From Saccharicrinis sp963677245 (lineage in GTDB: Bacteria; Bacteroidota; Bacteroidia; Bacteroidales; Marinilabiliaceae): DNA of 64,000 nt. Location of the stretch: contig OY781921.1 in NCBI GenBank assembly GCA_963677245.1, positions 930,001 to 994,000 of the forward strand, written 5' to 3'. Below are positions 9,165-16,962 of this stretch, piece by piece (the stretch's first letter is position 1; every line of letters begins with the position of its first letter). The translations under genes and the position numbers were made by a program. The notes beneath the pieces are model-generated. The model worked only from the letters and a program-made list of their open reading frames with translations, did not search any database and was not told the DNA's origin.

Positions 9165-9431
9165 ATGGATATTTCAGCACACGCATATGGATTAAAATCC
9201 AATATTAAATTAGAACTGTTGAGTGAAAATCATATAGGGATTGTAAAACTGATAAAAAGTAGAATTATAAGAAAAGATGCTCAGAAAATAATTGAAATAG
9301 CCCGTAAGATCCTGGATAAAAATGCAAAAGTTAGAATTAGCTTAATATGTAATCCCAACATTTGCTCAAAATCAATTCAATTATTAAACGAAAATGGAAT
9401 TGAGGTAATTCAAAAAAATCCGGAAAATTAA
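9165..9431 (+). CDS. Small hypothetical protein (88 aa)
   Basis: I do not recognise this protein. It has 88 residues, no signal peptide and no membrane span. It reads as a compact beta-alpha-beta-alpha-beta pattern: strand IKLELLSENHIGIVKLI, helix RKDAQKIIEIARKILDK, strand KVRISLICNP, helix SKSIQLLNENG, strand IEVIQK. It is basic and has two Cys close together (CNPNICSK). It is transcribed away from the polysaccharide operon out of a shared 350-nt upstream region, so a regulatory link is possible but only inferred. The ATG lies in an A-rich context typical of the phylum. Confidence 0.65.
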   Translation: MDISAHAYGLKSNIKLELLSENHIGIVKLIKSRIIRKDAQKIIEIARKILDKNAKVRISLICNPNICSKSIQLLNENGIEVIQKNPEN

Positions 9432-9472
9432 CCCGGACTTAATATTGAAATGTATAAAATAAATTACCTGAC

Positions 9473-10069
9473 CTATGACTCAACAGCTGAAATTATTAAT
9501 TGCTTAATAGTATCGTCATAATTAATTTTAAGTGCTTCTTCATGTGCTTTGTCCGACATTTTAAGCCAGGTGCTTAAAATAATCCGCTTTAGTTTATTTT
9601 CATCCTCTTTGTGTTTCGTAATAAAATCTAAAATATAATATTGAAGAAAAACCAAACATACCACATCCTCAAGGAGTTGACTATCTTTATTGGAATCCAA
9701 ATCCTTTTTTTCGATCATATTTTTAACCGAATGAATGCTTTCTGCTGAATATCCGGATTCTAACAATAATGTCTCAGCCTTATTAGCCTGATAAGTATAT
9801 AAATATGTTCGCCACTGATGATATCCCTTTCTATCCATTGGATATGAATTACGAGGAATTTCCCATCTATATAAATGCTGACACCAGGCAGCTAAATATA
9901 CTTCTTCTATAGCTTTGGGGGCATAATCCTTTAACACTTCTATCATTCTTATAGCATACAAGTATTCTTTTGGATAAGTAACATCATTATCTGTTACTAA
10001 CTCTAAATTCTCCTGATAAGCTTCTTTTATTAGTGAAACTGCTTTATTGTATTGATCTCCAAAATCCAT
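9473..10069 (-). CDS. DUF4202 family protein
   Basis: 198 residues, soluble, mostly helical. The segment AAWCQHLYRWEIPRNSYPMDRKGYHQWRTYL (around residues 78-110) carries the H-x3-W-x3-R, YP and WR pattern I associate with DUF4202, and later residues (LEDVVCLVFLQYYILDF) fit the conserved acidic helix. The His and Asp/Glu positions suggest an HD-like metal site, but this is inference and no reaction is known to me. It converges on the 9165 gene with about 40 nt between them and has its own upstream region (10070-10374) containing the terminator of the next gene. Confidence 0.75.
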   Translation of the reverse strand: MDFGDQYNKAVSLIKEAYQENLELVTDNDVTYPKEYLYAIRMIEVLKDYAPKAIEEVYLAAWCQHLYRWEIPRNSYPMDRKGYHQWRTYLYTYQANKAETLLLESGYSAESIHSVKNMIEKKDLDSNKDSQLLEDVVCLVFLQYYILDFITKHKEDENKLKRIILSTWLKMSDKAHEEALKINYDDTIKQLIISAVES

Positions 10070-10260
10070 ATTTACTTTGTTTTTTTTTAATAACAGATAT
10101 TCCTAAAACTATATAACTGAAACATAATATTATAATTTTAAGCGAATGGTTTATTTAAGCAATATTGGCATTAAACGCTATGAAAATAAATCTCATGTCT
10201 TTTGTCTATAGTTTAACTTTCTAGTAATAAAAACACCTGCAACAAAAGAAAGTTTTCTTT

Positions 10261-10296
10261 ATAAATAAAAATCCTGCCAGTTTACACTGACAGGAT
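10261..10296 (-). terminator. Intrinsic terminator after the GlsB/YeaQ gene
   Basis: Read on the minus strand, ATCCTGTCAGT pairs with ACTGGCAGGAT (one T-G wobble) around a short GTAA loop and is followed by TTTTTATTTAT. It lies 79 nt beyond the stop of the 10375-10632 gene. Between it and 10069 I see nothing else but AT-rich sequence that should hold the DUF4202 promoter. Confidence 0.75.
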
Positions 10297-10374
10297 CATT
10301 TTAGCGTATTGTTTTTACCATAAATAAACAATTAGATGAAAAGGACATATGAAAGTTTTTACATATAAACTACA

Positions 10375-10632
10375 TTAAGAAAAATACTTCTCTAGTGCCC
10401 GATACCAAGTTAATATAAACGCTGATACACCTGCTGAAAACAAAACAACTATAAATCGCATTCCTTCTGTTTCATCAAAACCTAAGAAAGTTCCGAGTGC
10501 ACCACCAATAACAGCACCTAAAACGCCCAAAAAGATGGTGATAATAATATGCTGCCGTATAATATATGGTTCAATTACAAGCGTTAAAATACTAACTATT
10601 AAGCCAATTACTATCCACAATAAAATTCCCAT
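10375..10632 (-). CDS. GlsB/YeaQ/YmgE-family small membrane protein
   Basis: 85 residues with three hydrophobic spans: MGILLWIVIGLIVSILTLVI, IITIFLGVLGAVIGGALGTFLG and GMRFIVVLFSAGVSAFILTW. The first span and the Gly-rich second span (GVLGAVIGGALG) are the signature of the transglycosylase-associated/GlsB stress-response membrane family. Its biochemical role is not established; it is often tied to envelope or general stress. It stands alone with its own terminator. A purine-rich AAAGGAGG stretch 5 to 12 nt upstream of the ATG is an unusually good Shine-Dalgarno for this genome. Confidence 0.85.
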   Translation of the reverse strand: MGILLWIVIGLIVSILTLVIEPYIIRQHIIITIFLGVLGAVIGGALGTFLGFDETEGMRFIVVLFSAGVSAFILTWYRALEKYFS

Positions 10633-10792
10633 ATCAACCTCCTTTCTTTTTTATATTAATAAGTGTTTCAATACTTAAATATATGTCAAACCTCCACTAA
10701 AGTCAATATTAATATGGGTATATTTCTTCTCTTTTAACTTTGAATATCACATTAAGTTTATATGTCAACTAAACTGAACAACAGAGATTTAA

Positions 10793-12163
10793 TTAACTAA
10801 ACAAGTTTTGATGAATGGCTCTGATTGCACCTTCACGATCACATTGTGCCACTACAAAATACGTAGCTACAATTGATGCTCCCGAAACAATCATTTGTAC
10901 ATTGATATTCTCTTTGGCCAATGCAGTGAACAATTTACCTGCAATTCCGGGAGAATCAAGTAAACCTTCTCCGACAGCAGCTATAGTCGAAATTTTTTCA
11001 ATCGCTCTTATATCTGTTATTGCAGATAGTTCAAGCTGCTCAACCACTTCAAAAGCGCGTTTTAAATCTGCAGTTGATAATAATAGATTGATAACCACCT
11101 GAGAGGTAATTACAGATTTAATATTGATACCTGCTCTATCCAAAGCTACCGTTACGCTGGCCAACACGCCTTTTTTTAATCCAACACCTGCTCCTCTAAG
11201 TTTTAAAATACAGAAGTCATCATTGTAGGTTACACTCTTAATAATCTGCGATGTAATATCAGAATCTCCATTTACAACGGTTCCTGGCTCTATTTTACCA
11301 TTAAAGGTATCTATATTACTTATTCGAATTGGGATACTCACTTCTCGCAGAGGTTCCACAGTTCTGGGGTGTAAGATACTAGCGCCAAAATAGGATAATT
11401 CGGCCGCCTCTGCATATGAAAGCTGACTAATCTTTTGAGGTGCATTCACCAATTTTGGATCAGCACTCATAAATCCATCCACGTCTTTCCATACATCCAA
11501 TGAATCGGCTCCCAAACATCGAGCTATAGCAGCAGCTGAATAATCACTTCCTCCTCTTCCTAAAAGTGTAACTTTTCCTTCCTCTGAAATACCATAAAAA
11601 CCAGGTACCACATAAATCTTATCCTCCTTTAATCGTTCCTTTACAAATCGAGCTGAGCTTTCATAATTAACAGTTGCATTTCCAAATTCTCCATCTGTAA
11701 CTAAAGGCATTTGTTCAGGTAAAGCTTCCTCAACATTAATTCCCTGACTTTGCAAAATATGCGTTAGTACCAGGGAACTTAAACGCTCTCCAAAACTAAG
11801 TATAACATCTTCTACGAACTCAGGTACATCACCAATATAATGCACACCAGTAAGGTATCGGCTTAATTCCCTGATACGTACTTCAACCGCTTGCATTGTT
11901 TTTTCCTGCCAATCTTTATCTTCAAAATTTTCAAGAATGGCCTCCTTTTTTAATTCTCGCAGAAACTCTACCAGTTTTTCAATATGTGATTCGTCTTTTT
12001 TAACCTCTTCCAATGATCTTACCAGGTGATTTGTAATACCATAAAAGGCAGAAACAACAATAACCATAGGTTGATTATAAGCTTTAATAACCTTAACCAA
12101 CTTAAGTATATCTTCTTTCTTTTTAAGATTAGAACCTCCGAATTTTGCAACTATTTTATTCAT
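10793..12163 (-). CDS. lysC: Aspartate kinase
   Basis: 456 residues, the length of a monofunctional aspartokinase. The N-terminal kinase domain starts with KIVAKFGGSN (usually KFGGTS), and contains GFYGISEEGKVTLLGRGGSDYSA-type ATP/substrate residues near 190-215, split here as GRGGSDYSAAAIA and the VWKDVDGFMSADP motif. Two C-terminal ACT segments follow (LRGAGVGLKKGVLASV; AAVGEGLLDSPGIAGK), so feedback control is expected. It phosphorylates aspartate, the first step towards lysine, threonine and methionine. The roughly 390-nt leader holds a SAM-I riboswitch and a further structured element, so methionine supply probably controls expression. Confidence 0.95.
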   Translation of the reverse strand: MNKIVAKFGGSNLKKKEDILKLVKVIKAYNQPMVIVVSAFYGITNHLVRSLEEVKKDESHIEKLVEFLRELKKEAILENFEDKDWQEKTMQAVEVRIRELSRYLTGVHYIGDVPEFVEDVILSFGERLSSLVLTHILQSQGINVEEALPEQMPLVTDGEFGNATVNYESSARFVKERLKEDKIYVVPGFYGISEEGKVTLLGRGGSDYSAAAIARCLGADSLDVWKDVDGFMSADPKLVNAPQKISQLSYAEAAELSYFGASILHPRTVEPLREVSIPIRISNIDTFNGKIEPGTVVNGDSDITSQIIKSVTYNDDFCILKLRGAGVGLKKGVLASVTVALDRAGINIKSVITSQVVINLLLSTADLKRAFEVVEQLELSAITDIRAIEKISTIAAVGEGLLDSPGIAGKLFTALAKENINVQMIVSGASIVATYFVVAQCDREGAIRAIHQNLFS

Positions 12164-12274
12164 GTATATGTCTTGATTTTACGATTTCAGATAAAACTCC
12201 CATAAGTCTGTTAATACCCAACAAACATTCATATGGACGTTTCCTACTTTTTGTTTTATTTAAATTTGATTAGA

Positions 12275-12363
12275 TAAGAGACGTGCTTTTAGCCTATTGA
12301 ATACATAACTTACAAAATTATAATGACAATTCAATCGTCTCTTATACCTCTGTATTCAATAGC
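12275..12363 (-). other. Two interleaved perfect inverted repeats in the lysC leader (pseudoknot topology)
   Basis: Arm A is ATAAGAGACG at 12275-12284 and pairs with CGTCTCTTAT at 12337-12346 (10 bp). Arm B is CTATTGAATACA at 12295-12306 and pairs with TGTATTCAATAG at 12352-12363 (12 bp). The order A-B-A'-B' means the two stems either form an H-type pseudoknot or exclude each other. The element lies between the SAM-I riboswitch and the lysC start, about 110 nt before the ATG. It matches no riboswitch class I know. It could be the switch's expression platform, a second sensor or a ribosomal-protein-like binding site. Confidence 0.6.
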
Positions 12364-12384
12364 TTTAAATTGCTAGAAGCTTTG

Positions 12385-12410
12385 AAATTAAATAATAGCC
12401 CGGATGGGCA
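12385..12410 (-). terminator. Possible weak terminator behind the SAM-I riboswitch
   Basis: On the minus strand GCCC-ATCC-GGGC (12410-12399) is followed by TATTATTTAATTT. The stem is only 4 bp, though all G-C, and the T-rich tract is interrupted. It lies 33 nt downstream of the riboswitch P1 stem, where an expression platform would be expected, which is the main reason for listing it. Confidence 0.35.
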
Positions 12411-12443
12411 TTCGAAAAAATGTAGTATAAATCATATCTGTTA

Positions 12444-12541
12444 GTTTATCATCTTCGTTAAACGAATCAGGTTTTGGCACCTGCCTTTTTAGTGGTTGCC
12501 AGAGGATCTGTGAGCCTGTCTCTCCCCTCTTCTTAATAAAC
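12444..12541 (-). promoter_or_regulatory. SAM-I (S-box) riboswitch controlling lysC
   Basis: On the minus strand the P1 arms GTTTAT (12541-12536) and ATAAAC (12449-12444) close a 98-nt element. Inside are the S-box landmarks in order: AAGAAGAGGGGAGAGAC, the kink-turn side TCTGGCAACC, then AGGTGCCAAAACCT and a P4 hairpin TTCGTTTAACGAA followed by GATG before P1 closes. These match the SAM-I core (GAGGGA..GGCAACC..AAGGTGC). The family binds S-adenosylmethionine and usually turns expression off. Here it sits upstream of aspartokinase on the same strand, linking the aspartate pathway to methionine/SAM supply. Confidence 0.88.
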
Positions 12542-12561
12542 CTTGTTTTTATTATCTAGCT

Positions 12562-12569
12562 CAAAAATA
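12562..12569 (-). promoter_or_regulatory. Candidate -7 element for the riboswitch/lysC transcript
   Basis: The minus strand reads TATTTTTG, a full match to the Bacteroidota -7 consensus TAnnTTTG. It would start transcription about 10-15 nt upstream of the riboswitch P1 arm. I do not see a good TTTG at the -33 spacing, so this is only supported by its position. Confidence 0.4.
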
Positions 12570-12707
12570 TAGGATTCTCTTATTCATAATAAGGACATTT
12601 ATCATATCCTGTCAAAACTCTGGATATAATTTACGAAATAGACATGTTTAAATTTGAAGTATGATTTTTTCCTTAATATTGTGTCAAAATTAATATTAGA
12701 CAACTTC

Positions 12708-12950
12708 ATGGAAATAGATTTATCGAACTTAAATAAACATTCAAGTAAAGAGGAAATAGTTGCAGAACTGGTAAAATTATTCAGTCCATACGCACAAGAA
12801 CTTATCAACTCTGGAGCCGATTTTAGTTATATGAATATGTATGCGGACAACTTTAAAGATATATTACTGGCACAAACAAATATGGATGAATTTGAGATAT
12901 TTACAATCTTAAATGAAGCATGTGATTTGAGTTGGCGCTCTATTCAGTAA
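12708..12950 (+). CDS. Small hypothetical protein (80 aa)
   Basis: Starting at the ATG at 12708 this is 80 residues (MEIDLSNLNKHSSKEEIVAE...). A TTG at 12654 would add 18 residues but is a poorer choice. The protein is acidic, without signal peptide or membrane span, and looks like three or four helices (KEEIVAELVKLFSPYAQELI; YADNFKDILLAQT; EFEIFTILNEACDLSW). I do not recognise the family. It is transcribed away from the lysC leader and converges on the CDF transporter gene with 30 nt between stops. Confidence 0.6.
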   Translation: MEIDLSNLNKHSSKEEIVAELVKLFSPYAQELINSGADFSYMNMYADNFKDILLAQTNMDEFEIFTILNEACDLSWRSIQ

Positions 12951-12980
12951 TCCCACTCATAAAATTATATACCACTCTCA

Positions 12981-13655
12981 TTAGTGATGATGATGACCAT
13001 GGTGATGGTGTCCGTGATCATGAGAGTGTTTTCCTGCCGGAATATCTAATAACGCCGAACCTGCATCCTTCAATAAACCAATTGACCATTTGATAATTAC
13101 TAAGGAACTAATAACAGCCGCAATGGTATCTATAAATGGAATATCCCAAATCATAGCAGCCGTTAAACCTAATATAGCCGTTAAACTCGTCAATGCATCT
13201 GCAATAACATGAAGGTATGCTGCTCTGATATTATGATCGCTGTGTTCATGGTCGTGGTGCAATAAAAATGCACTAGCAATATTTACTACCATCCCAATAA
13301 TAGCTACTAGAATAGCTTCCTTGTAAACAATATCTGTTGGATGAATAAAACGTTCGATAGCCTCAACCATAATTACAATAGCAAATAATAAAAGCATCAA
13401 ACCACTACTATAACCAGATAAAGAAAGTATTTTATCGCTATTCCCTTTAAACTCTTCTTTTTTAGATAGTTTTCTCACAATAACATAAGCTAACCAACTT
13501 AAACCGATTGCCAAAACATGTGATCCCATGTGGATACCATCGGCCAATAATGCCATTGATTTTGTGGTTAATCCATATATTATTTCAACCACCATTGTTA
13601 CGGCTGTTAACAAAACAACCCACAAAGTCCTTATTTCATGTTGATGCTTCTCCAT
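12981..13655 (-). CDS. CDF-family cation efflux transporter, DmeF-like, with His-rich tail
   Basis: 224 residues with six membrane spans. The metal-site motifs on spans 2 and 5 are present: LLADGIHMGSH near residue 40 and LHVIADALTSL near residue 150. The internal loop LLHHDHEHSDHN and the C-terminal KHSHDHGHHHHGHHHH are His-rich. The arrangement with ADGIHMGSH resembles the DmeF/CzcD branch of the cation diffusion facilitator family, which exports Zn, Co or Ni using the proton gradient. The protein ends directly after span 6 with the His tail, so it lacks the usual cytoplasmic ferredoxin-like domain. Metal preference is not readable. Confidence 0.9.
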   Translation of the reverse strand: MEKHQHEIRTLWVVLLTAVTMVVEIIYGLTTKSMALLADGIHMGSHVLAIGLSWLAYVIVRKLSKKEEFKGNSDKILSLSGYSSGLMLLLFAIVIMVEAIERFIHPTDIVYKEAILVAIIGMVVNIASAFLLHHDHEHSDHNIRAAYLHVIADALTSLTAILGLTAAMIWDIPFIDTIAAVISSLVIIKWSIGLLKDAGSALLDIPAGKHSHDHGHHHHGHHHH

Positions 13656-13770
13656 AATCGCTTATTTGTAAGAAGTAACAAAAATAGAATCCTTAGGCGA
13701 AGATTAAAATACCAACATTTAGGGATTTGTTATTTAAAGTAGCTTCCTTTAATGATAATTAAAAGTAAGA

Positions 13771-13799
13771 AGCAAGATTTCCTGTTCTTGAATCTTGCT
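13771..13799 (-). terminator. Probable terminator after trpB
   Basis: AGCAAGATT (13771-13779) pairs with AATCTTGCT (13791-13799) around an 11-nt loop, 14 nt beyond the trpB stop. On the minus strand it is followed by TCTTACTTTTA, an imperfect T-tract. Confidence 0.5.
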
Positions 13800-13812
13800 C
13801 CTTTATATTTTT

Positions 13813-15018
13813 TTATTCCGGTAAACCGTAATTATCTACAACAAAATCAATATCCTTATCTCCTCTACCACTCAAGTTTACAAGAATAGATTGCCTTGGG
13901 TTTTCTTTTGCCAGTTTTAATGCATAAGCAACTGCATGTGCACTTTCTAATGCCGGAATTATACCTTCCAAACGACTCAATTCATAAAAGGCATCTATAC
14001 ATTCCTGATCGTTTACTGAACCATACGTCACTCTTTTTAAGTCGTGTAACATAGAATGTTCCGGCCCCACACCCGGGTAATCCAAACCACTGGCAATGGA
14101 ATAGACCGGTGCAGGCTCTCCTTTATCATCCTGTAAAGTATAACATTTAAAACCATGAATAATTCCTGGTGTTCCATGTGTAATCGTAGCAGCATGCTCT
14201 CCTGTTACATTGATATCGCGACCGGCAGGTTCAACACCATGTAATTTAATTTCTTCGTCTTCTAAAAATGCTGAAAAAATCCCCATGGCATTACTTCCTC
14301 CTCCAACGCAAGCAACCACATTATCTGGTTGTTCCCCTGTCATATCAAAGAACTGTTCTTTGGATTCTATTCCAACTACACGCTGAAAATCTCTCACTAA
14401 CATTGGAAATGGATGCGGACCTACAACTGATCCAATGCAATAAATTGTATTAATCGGATCTTTTAAATAAGCCTCAAAGGCAGAATCAACCGCTTCTTTT
14501 AGCGTTTTAAGACCATGGGTAGCAGGAACAACCTCGGCTCCTAAAATTTTCATACGAACTACATTGGGATGCTCTTTTTTAATATCCACCTCGCCCATAT
14601 GAATTTTACACTCCAGACCAAAATATGCAGCAGCTGTAGCTAATGCCACTCCATGCTGGCCGGCTCCGGTTTCTGCGATAAGTCTTTTCTTACCCAGATA
14701 CTTGGCCAATAAAGCCTCGCCCATACAGTGATTTAATTTATGTGCTCCGGAATGATTCAGGTCTTCTCGTTTTAAATAAATTCGACCTCCATACTTTTCC
14801 GATAATCGATTGCAGTAATATACAGGAGTTGGTCTTCCCTGATAATGTTTACGAATGCTTCTTAACTCCGAAATGAACTCGTGCGACTTGCTAATTTGAT
14901 AATACGCATCTGTAATTTTTTGCATTTCTGTTTCTAACACAGGAGGAATAAAGGCTCCTCCGTATTCTCCAAAATATCCCTTTTCATCAGGATATTGCTT
15001 AAAATAAGTTTTTGACAT
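13813..15018 (-). CDS. trpB: Tryptophan synthase beta subunit
   Basis: From the ATG at 15016-15018 (MSKTYFKQYPDEKGYFGEYGG) the protein has 401 residues, the normal TrpB length; the longer reading frame starts at a TTG and is less likely. The PLP lysine lies in HSGAHKLNHCMGEALLAK, the phosphate-binding loop is GGGSNAMG and the substrate loop is AETGAGQHGVA. TrpB condenses indole with serine. No trpA or other trp gene is nearby, so this copy is separated from a trp operon or is a salvage-type copy. It is of the standard TrpB1 length rather than the longer TrpB2. Confidence 0.95.
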   Translation of the reverse strand: MSKTYFKQYPDEKGYFGEYGGAFIPPVLETEMQKITDAYYQISKSHEFISELRSIRKHYQGRPTPVYYCNRLSEKYGGRIYLKREDLNHSGAHKLNHCMGEALLAKYLGKKRLIAETGAGQHGVALATAAAYFGLECKIHMGEVDIKKEHPNVVRMKILGAEVVPATHGLKTLKEAVDSAFEAYLKDPINTIYCIGSVVGPHPFPMLVRDFQRVVGIESKEQFFDMTGEQPDNVVACVGGGSNAMGIFSAFLEDEEIKLHGVEPAGRDINVTGEHAATITHGTPGIIHGFKCYTLQDDKGEPAPVYSIASGLDYPGVGPEHSMLHDLKRVTYGSVNDQECIDAFYELSRLEGIIPALESAHAVAYALKLAKENPRQSILVNLSGRGDKDIDFVVDNYGLPE

Positions 15019-15336
15019 AGAATTTTTAATTTGATCTCTGTTTGAATACTTCAACTCCTAATTTATCTTGAAACATCTATTACACAAACACTAAAAAATG
15101 TTAGTCTCGAATATAAGAAAAAGAAAGATAGTTTAAGTGATTTCAGTGCTATTGATGGATAGATTCCAATTGAAATATCTAAACTTGATTTCGTCAAAAT
15201 AGCTTTTCGAATAAACTCAATTCTTAAATAAAACACCTACTCAATTATAAATAATTAACAGAAGTAGATGCCAATATAAATTTATATCAGAGCAGTTATT
15301 AGGGATCTACTCTAAACTATAATCAATAGATGACTA
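15019..15336. other. Intergenic gap between trpB and the M19 dipeptidase
   Basis: This 318-nt gap must hold the trpB promoter. I see an AT-rich palindrome (ATATAAATTTATAT near 15273-15286) and a TATATTCG at 15106-15113 on the minus strand that is one mismatch from the -7 consensus. No trp leader peptide with repeated Trp codons, no T-box and no clear terminator stood out. Confidence 0.3.
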
Positions 15337-16821
15337 TTAGCAATAGTGTTTCATAACAAAATTAACTGCATTATCATACATGATCTTATCTAAAATCTCA
15401 CCTATCGTTAATCCCATAGATAAATGATCGAACTGGGGCATCTGGGGCATATAATTGGCTAAAGCAGCTCTTAAATTCTTAAACTCATCTGCAACAATAA
15501 AAGAGTCAACAGGATTTATCATACCATCAAAATCACTTCCCAAAGCAATATGATTCCAAATTAGGCCTTTTTCGTCTTCAGGAATGTCTGAATTGCTAAT
15601 TACAGCATTTGCCACGCCCATAATATTACGCGCAAACTGACGTGTCCAAAATTCAACTACATTCTCTCTGTTTCTGCGAATATCTCTTTTGGTAAAATCC
15701 TTGGATGTATCAATAACTTCCTCTCCAGACAAGATCCTTTGATCCAGATTTAACCCAATAATTCCACCTGATTGAAATATCAAACAAACTTCTTCATCAG
15801 AGAGGTTAATACTCCAAGGGTTAAAAATTTTTGAGTCTTCATACTTATCTTTATCTGTATCAGGATCATCAATAGAATCTAGTAGCGTTTTATGATTACC
15901 ATAACCCATATGGCTGGCTATCACCGGAATTTTTTTATCAGAAGAGACTCCATCATTGTAATTTTTTATTTTATCATAGTACCAGATACGAGTACTCACA
16001 CTCATATGCTTGGTATCTATTAAAATCCTTCGTCCATTTCCCTCAAACTCATTAATACCAAGCAGGCAATCCACTACTCTTTCTCCTCTTTCATTAATGG
16101 GCTCATTTAATCCTACTTCCTGCTCTAATAAAACAGAAGCAGCTCCATCCGGAATACTTCGAGCCTGACCGCAAATGCCGTTATAAAAATGGTGCGAAAG
16201 GGTAATATACAAAGGTGGATGATCCCAATTCTTAACCTTTAAAATATTATCTATGGTTTGTTCATGAATTACAGGATCGTGAATAATTTGTTTGGCATTC
16301 CCGGAAAACAAGGAGTGTGCCCCTTCAATAGCCGGTACAAAAACAACTGTATTTTCATCATCCTTGTATTCTACAATATCCTCAGCATTTTTAGCAACAA
16401 TATATCTCCAGGGTGTTTTTTTAATGGAATGAAATTTCCCACTATCCTTAACTAAATAACCATACTCTTTATTTAGGTATTCGAAATAATTAAATTGTGG
16501 AGATTGTACTTTATTAATAAATGGTATAGGTAAATGACTAACAACTTGCTTAGCTATTATGTCCGAAACAAAGCCTGTTCCTAAAAATTCAGGGTTTAAC
16601 CAGGGTTGCTCCAATGGATACAAAGCAGCAATAACTAATCTAACGTTACCTCTGCTAAGTGCTGGCATACTTGTTTGAAAATATTCTGGGAAAGTACTCT
16701 TCCTTTGACATTTTTTTGGTGGATTATCCCACCACAAATTGTTCTTTCTTCTCTTCCCTGCTTCGTGAAATGCAAAAGGATGCATAGTCGGGTGACAATG
16801 TATATCAGCAAATGGTTTCAT
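15337..16821 (-). CDS. Membrane dipeptidase-like zinc peptidase (M19 family)
   Basis: From the ATG at 16819-16821 (MKPFADIHCHPT) there are 494 residues; the 21 extra upstream residues of the longer frame look like untranslated leader. Renal-dipeptidase metal ligands are visible: DIHCHPT at the N-terminus, EGAHSLF, LSHHFYNGICG, ASHMGYGN and GSDFDG. The family hydrolyses dipeptides with a binuclear zinc centre. It is longer than the usual 330-420 residues because of insertions in the first half, and I see no signal peptide, so a cytoplasmic location is likely. It stands alone between trpB and the FKBP genes. Confidence 0.85.
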   Translation of the reverse strand: MKPFADIHCHPTMHPFAFHEAGKRRKNNLWWDNPPKKCQRKSTFPEYFQTSMPALSRGNVRLVIAALYPLEQPWLNPEFLGTGFVSDIIAKQVVSHLPIPFINKVQSPQFNYFEYLNKEYGYLVKDSGKFHSIKKTPWRYIVAKNAEDIVEYKDDENTVVFVPAIEGAHSLFSGNAKQIIHDPVIHEQTIDNILKVKNWDHPPLYITLSHHFYNGICGQARSIPDGAASVLLEQEVGLNEPINERGERVVDCLLGINEFEGNGRRILIDTKHMSVSTRIWYYDKIKNYNDGVSSDKKIPVIASHMGYGNHKTLLDSIDDPDTDKDKYEDSKIFNPWSINLSDEEVCLIFQSGGIIGLNLDQRILSGEEVIDTSKDFTKRDIRRNRENVVEFWTRQFARNIMGVANAVISNSDIPEDEKGLIWNHIALGSDFDGMINPVDSFIVADEFKNLRAALANYMPQMPQFDHLSMGLTIGEILDKIMYDNAVNFVMKHYC

Positions 16822-16904
16822 AAAAAAAAATAGCTCCAGGTGTTTTTGTTTAGTCAAATATATAAAACATAAAATATTATACAAATAAGCTATTTATAAT
16901 TTAC

Positions 16905-16941
16905 ATAAAAAAACCATCGTCCTATACAAGACGATGGTTTT
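16905..16941 (-). terminator. Intrinsic terminator after the FKBP genes
   Basis: AAAACCATCGTC (16910-16921) and GACGATGGTTTT (16930-16941) form a 12-bp perfect stem with an 8-nt loop. On the minus strand a run of T follows, closing the nrnA-FKBP-FKBP unit about 20 nt after its last stop. Confidence 0.85.
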
Positions 16942-16962
16942 AAATATTATGAACTCTTATTA

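Noticed and set aside
12275..12363. Inverted repeats considered as ends of a small mobile element (MITE)
   Set aside because: The two repeat pairs interleave instead of nesting, and there is no flanking target duplication, so an RNA structure is the better explanation.
12654..12707. N-terminal extension of the small protein at 12708
   Set aside because: The extension begins at TTG and that TTG is part of a TAAATTTG string, which is better read as a promoter-like sequence; the ATG at 12708 is preferred.
13813..15018. Search for trpA or a trp leader near trpB
   Set aside because: Neighbouring genes are a metal transporter and a dipeptidase; no Trp-codon-rich leader or T-box was visible upstream.
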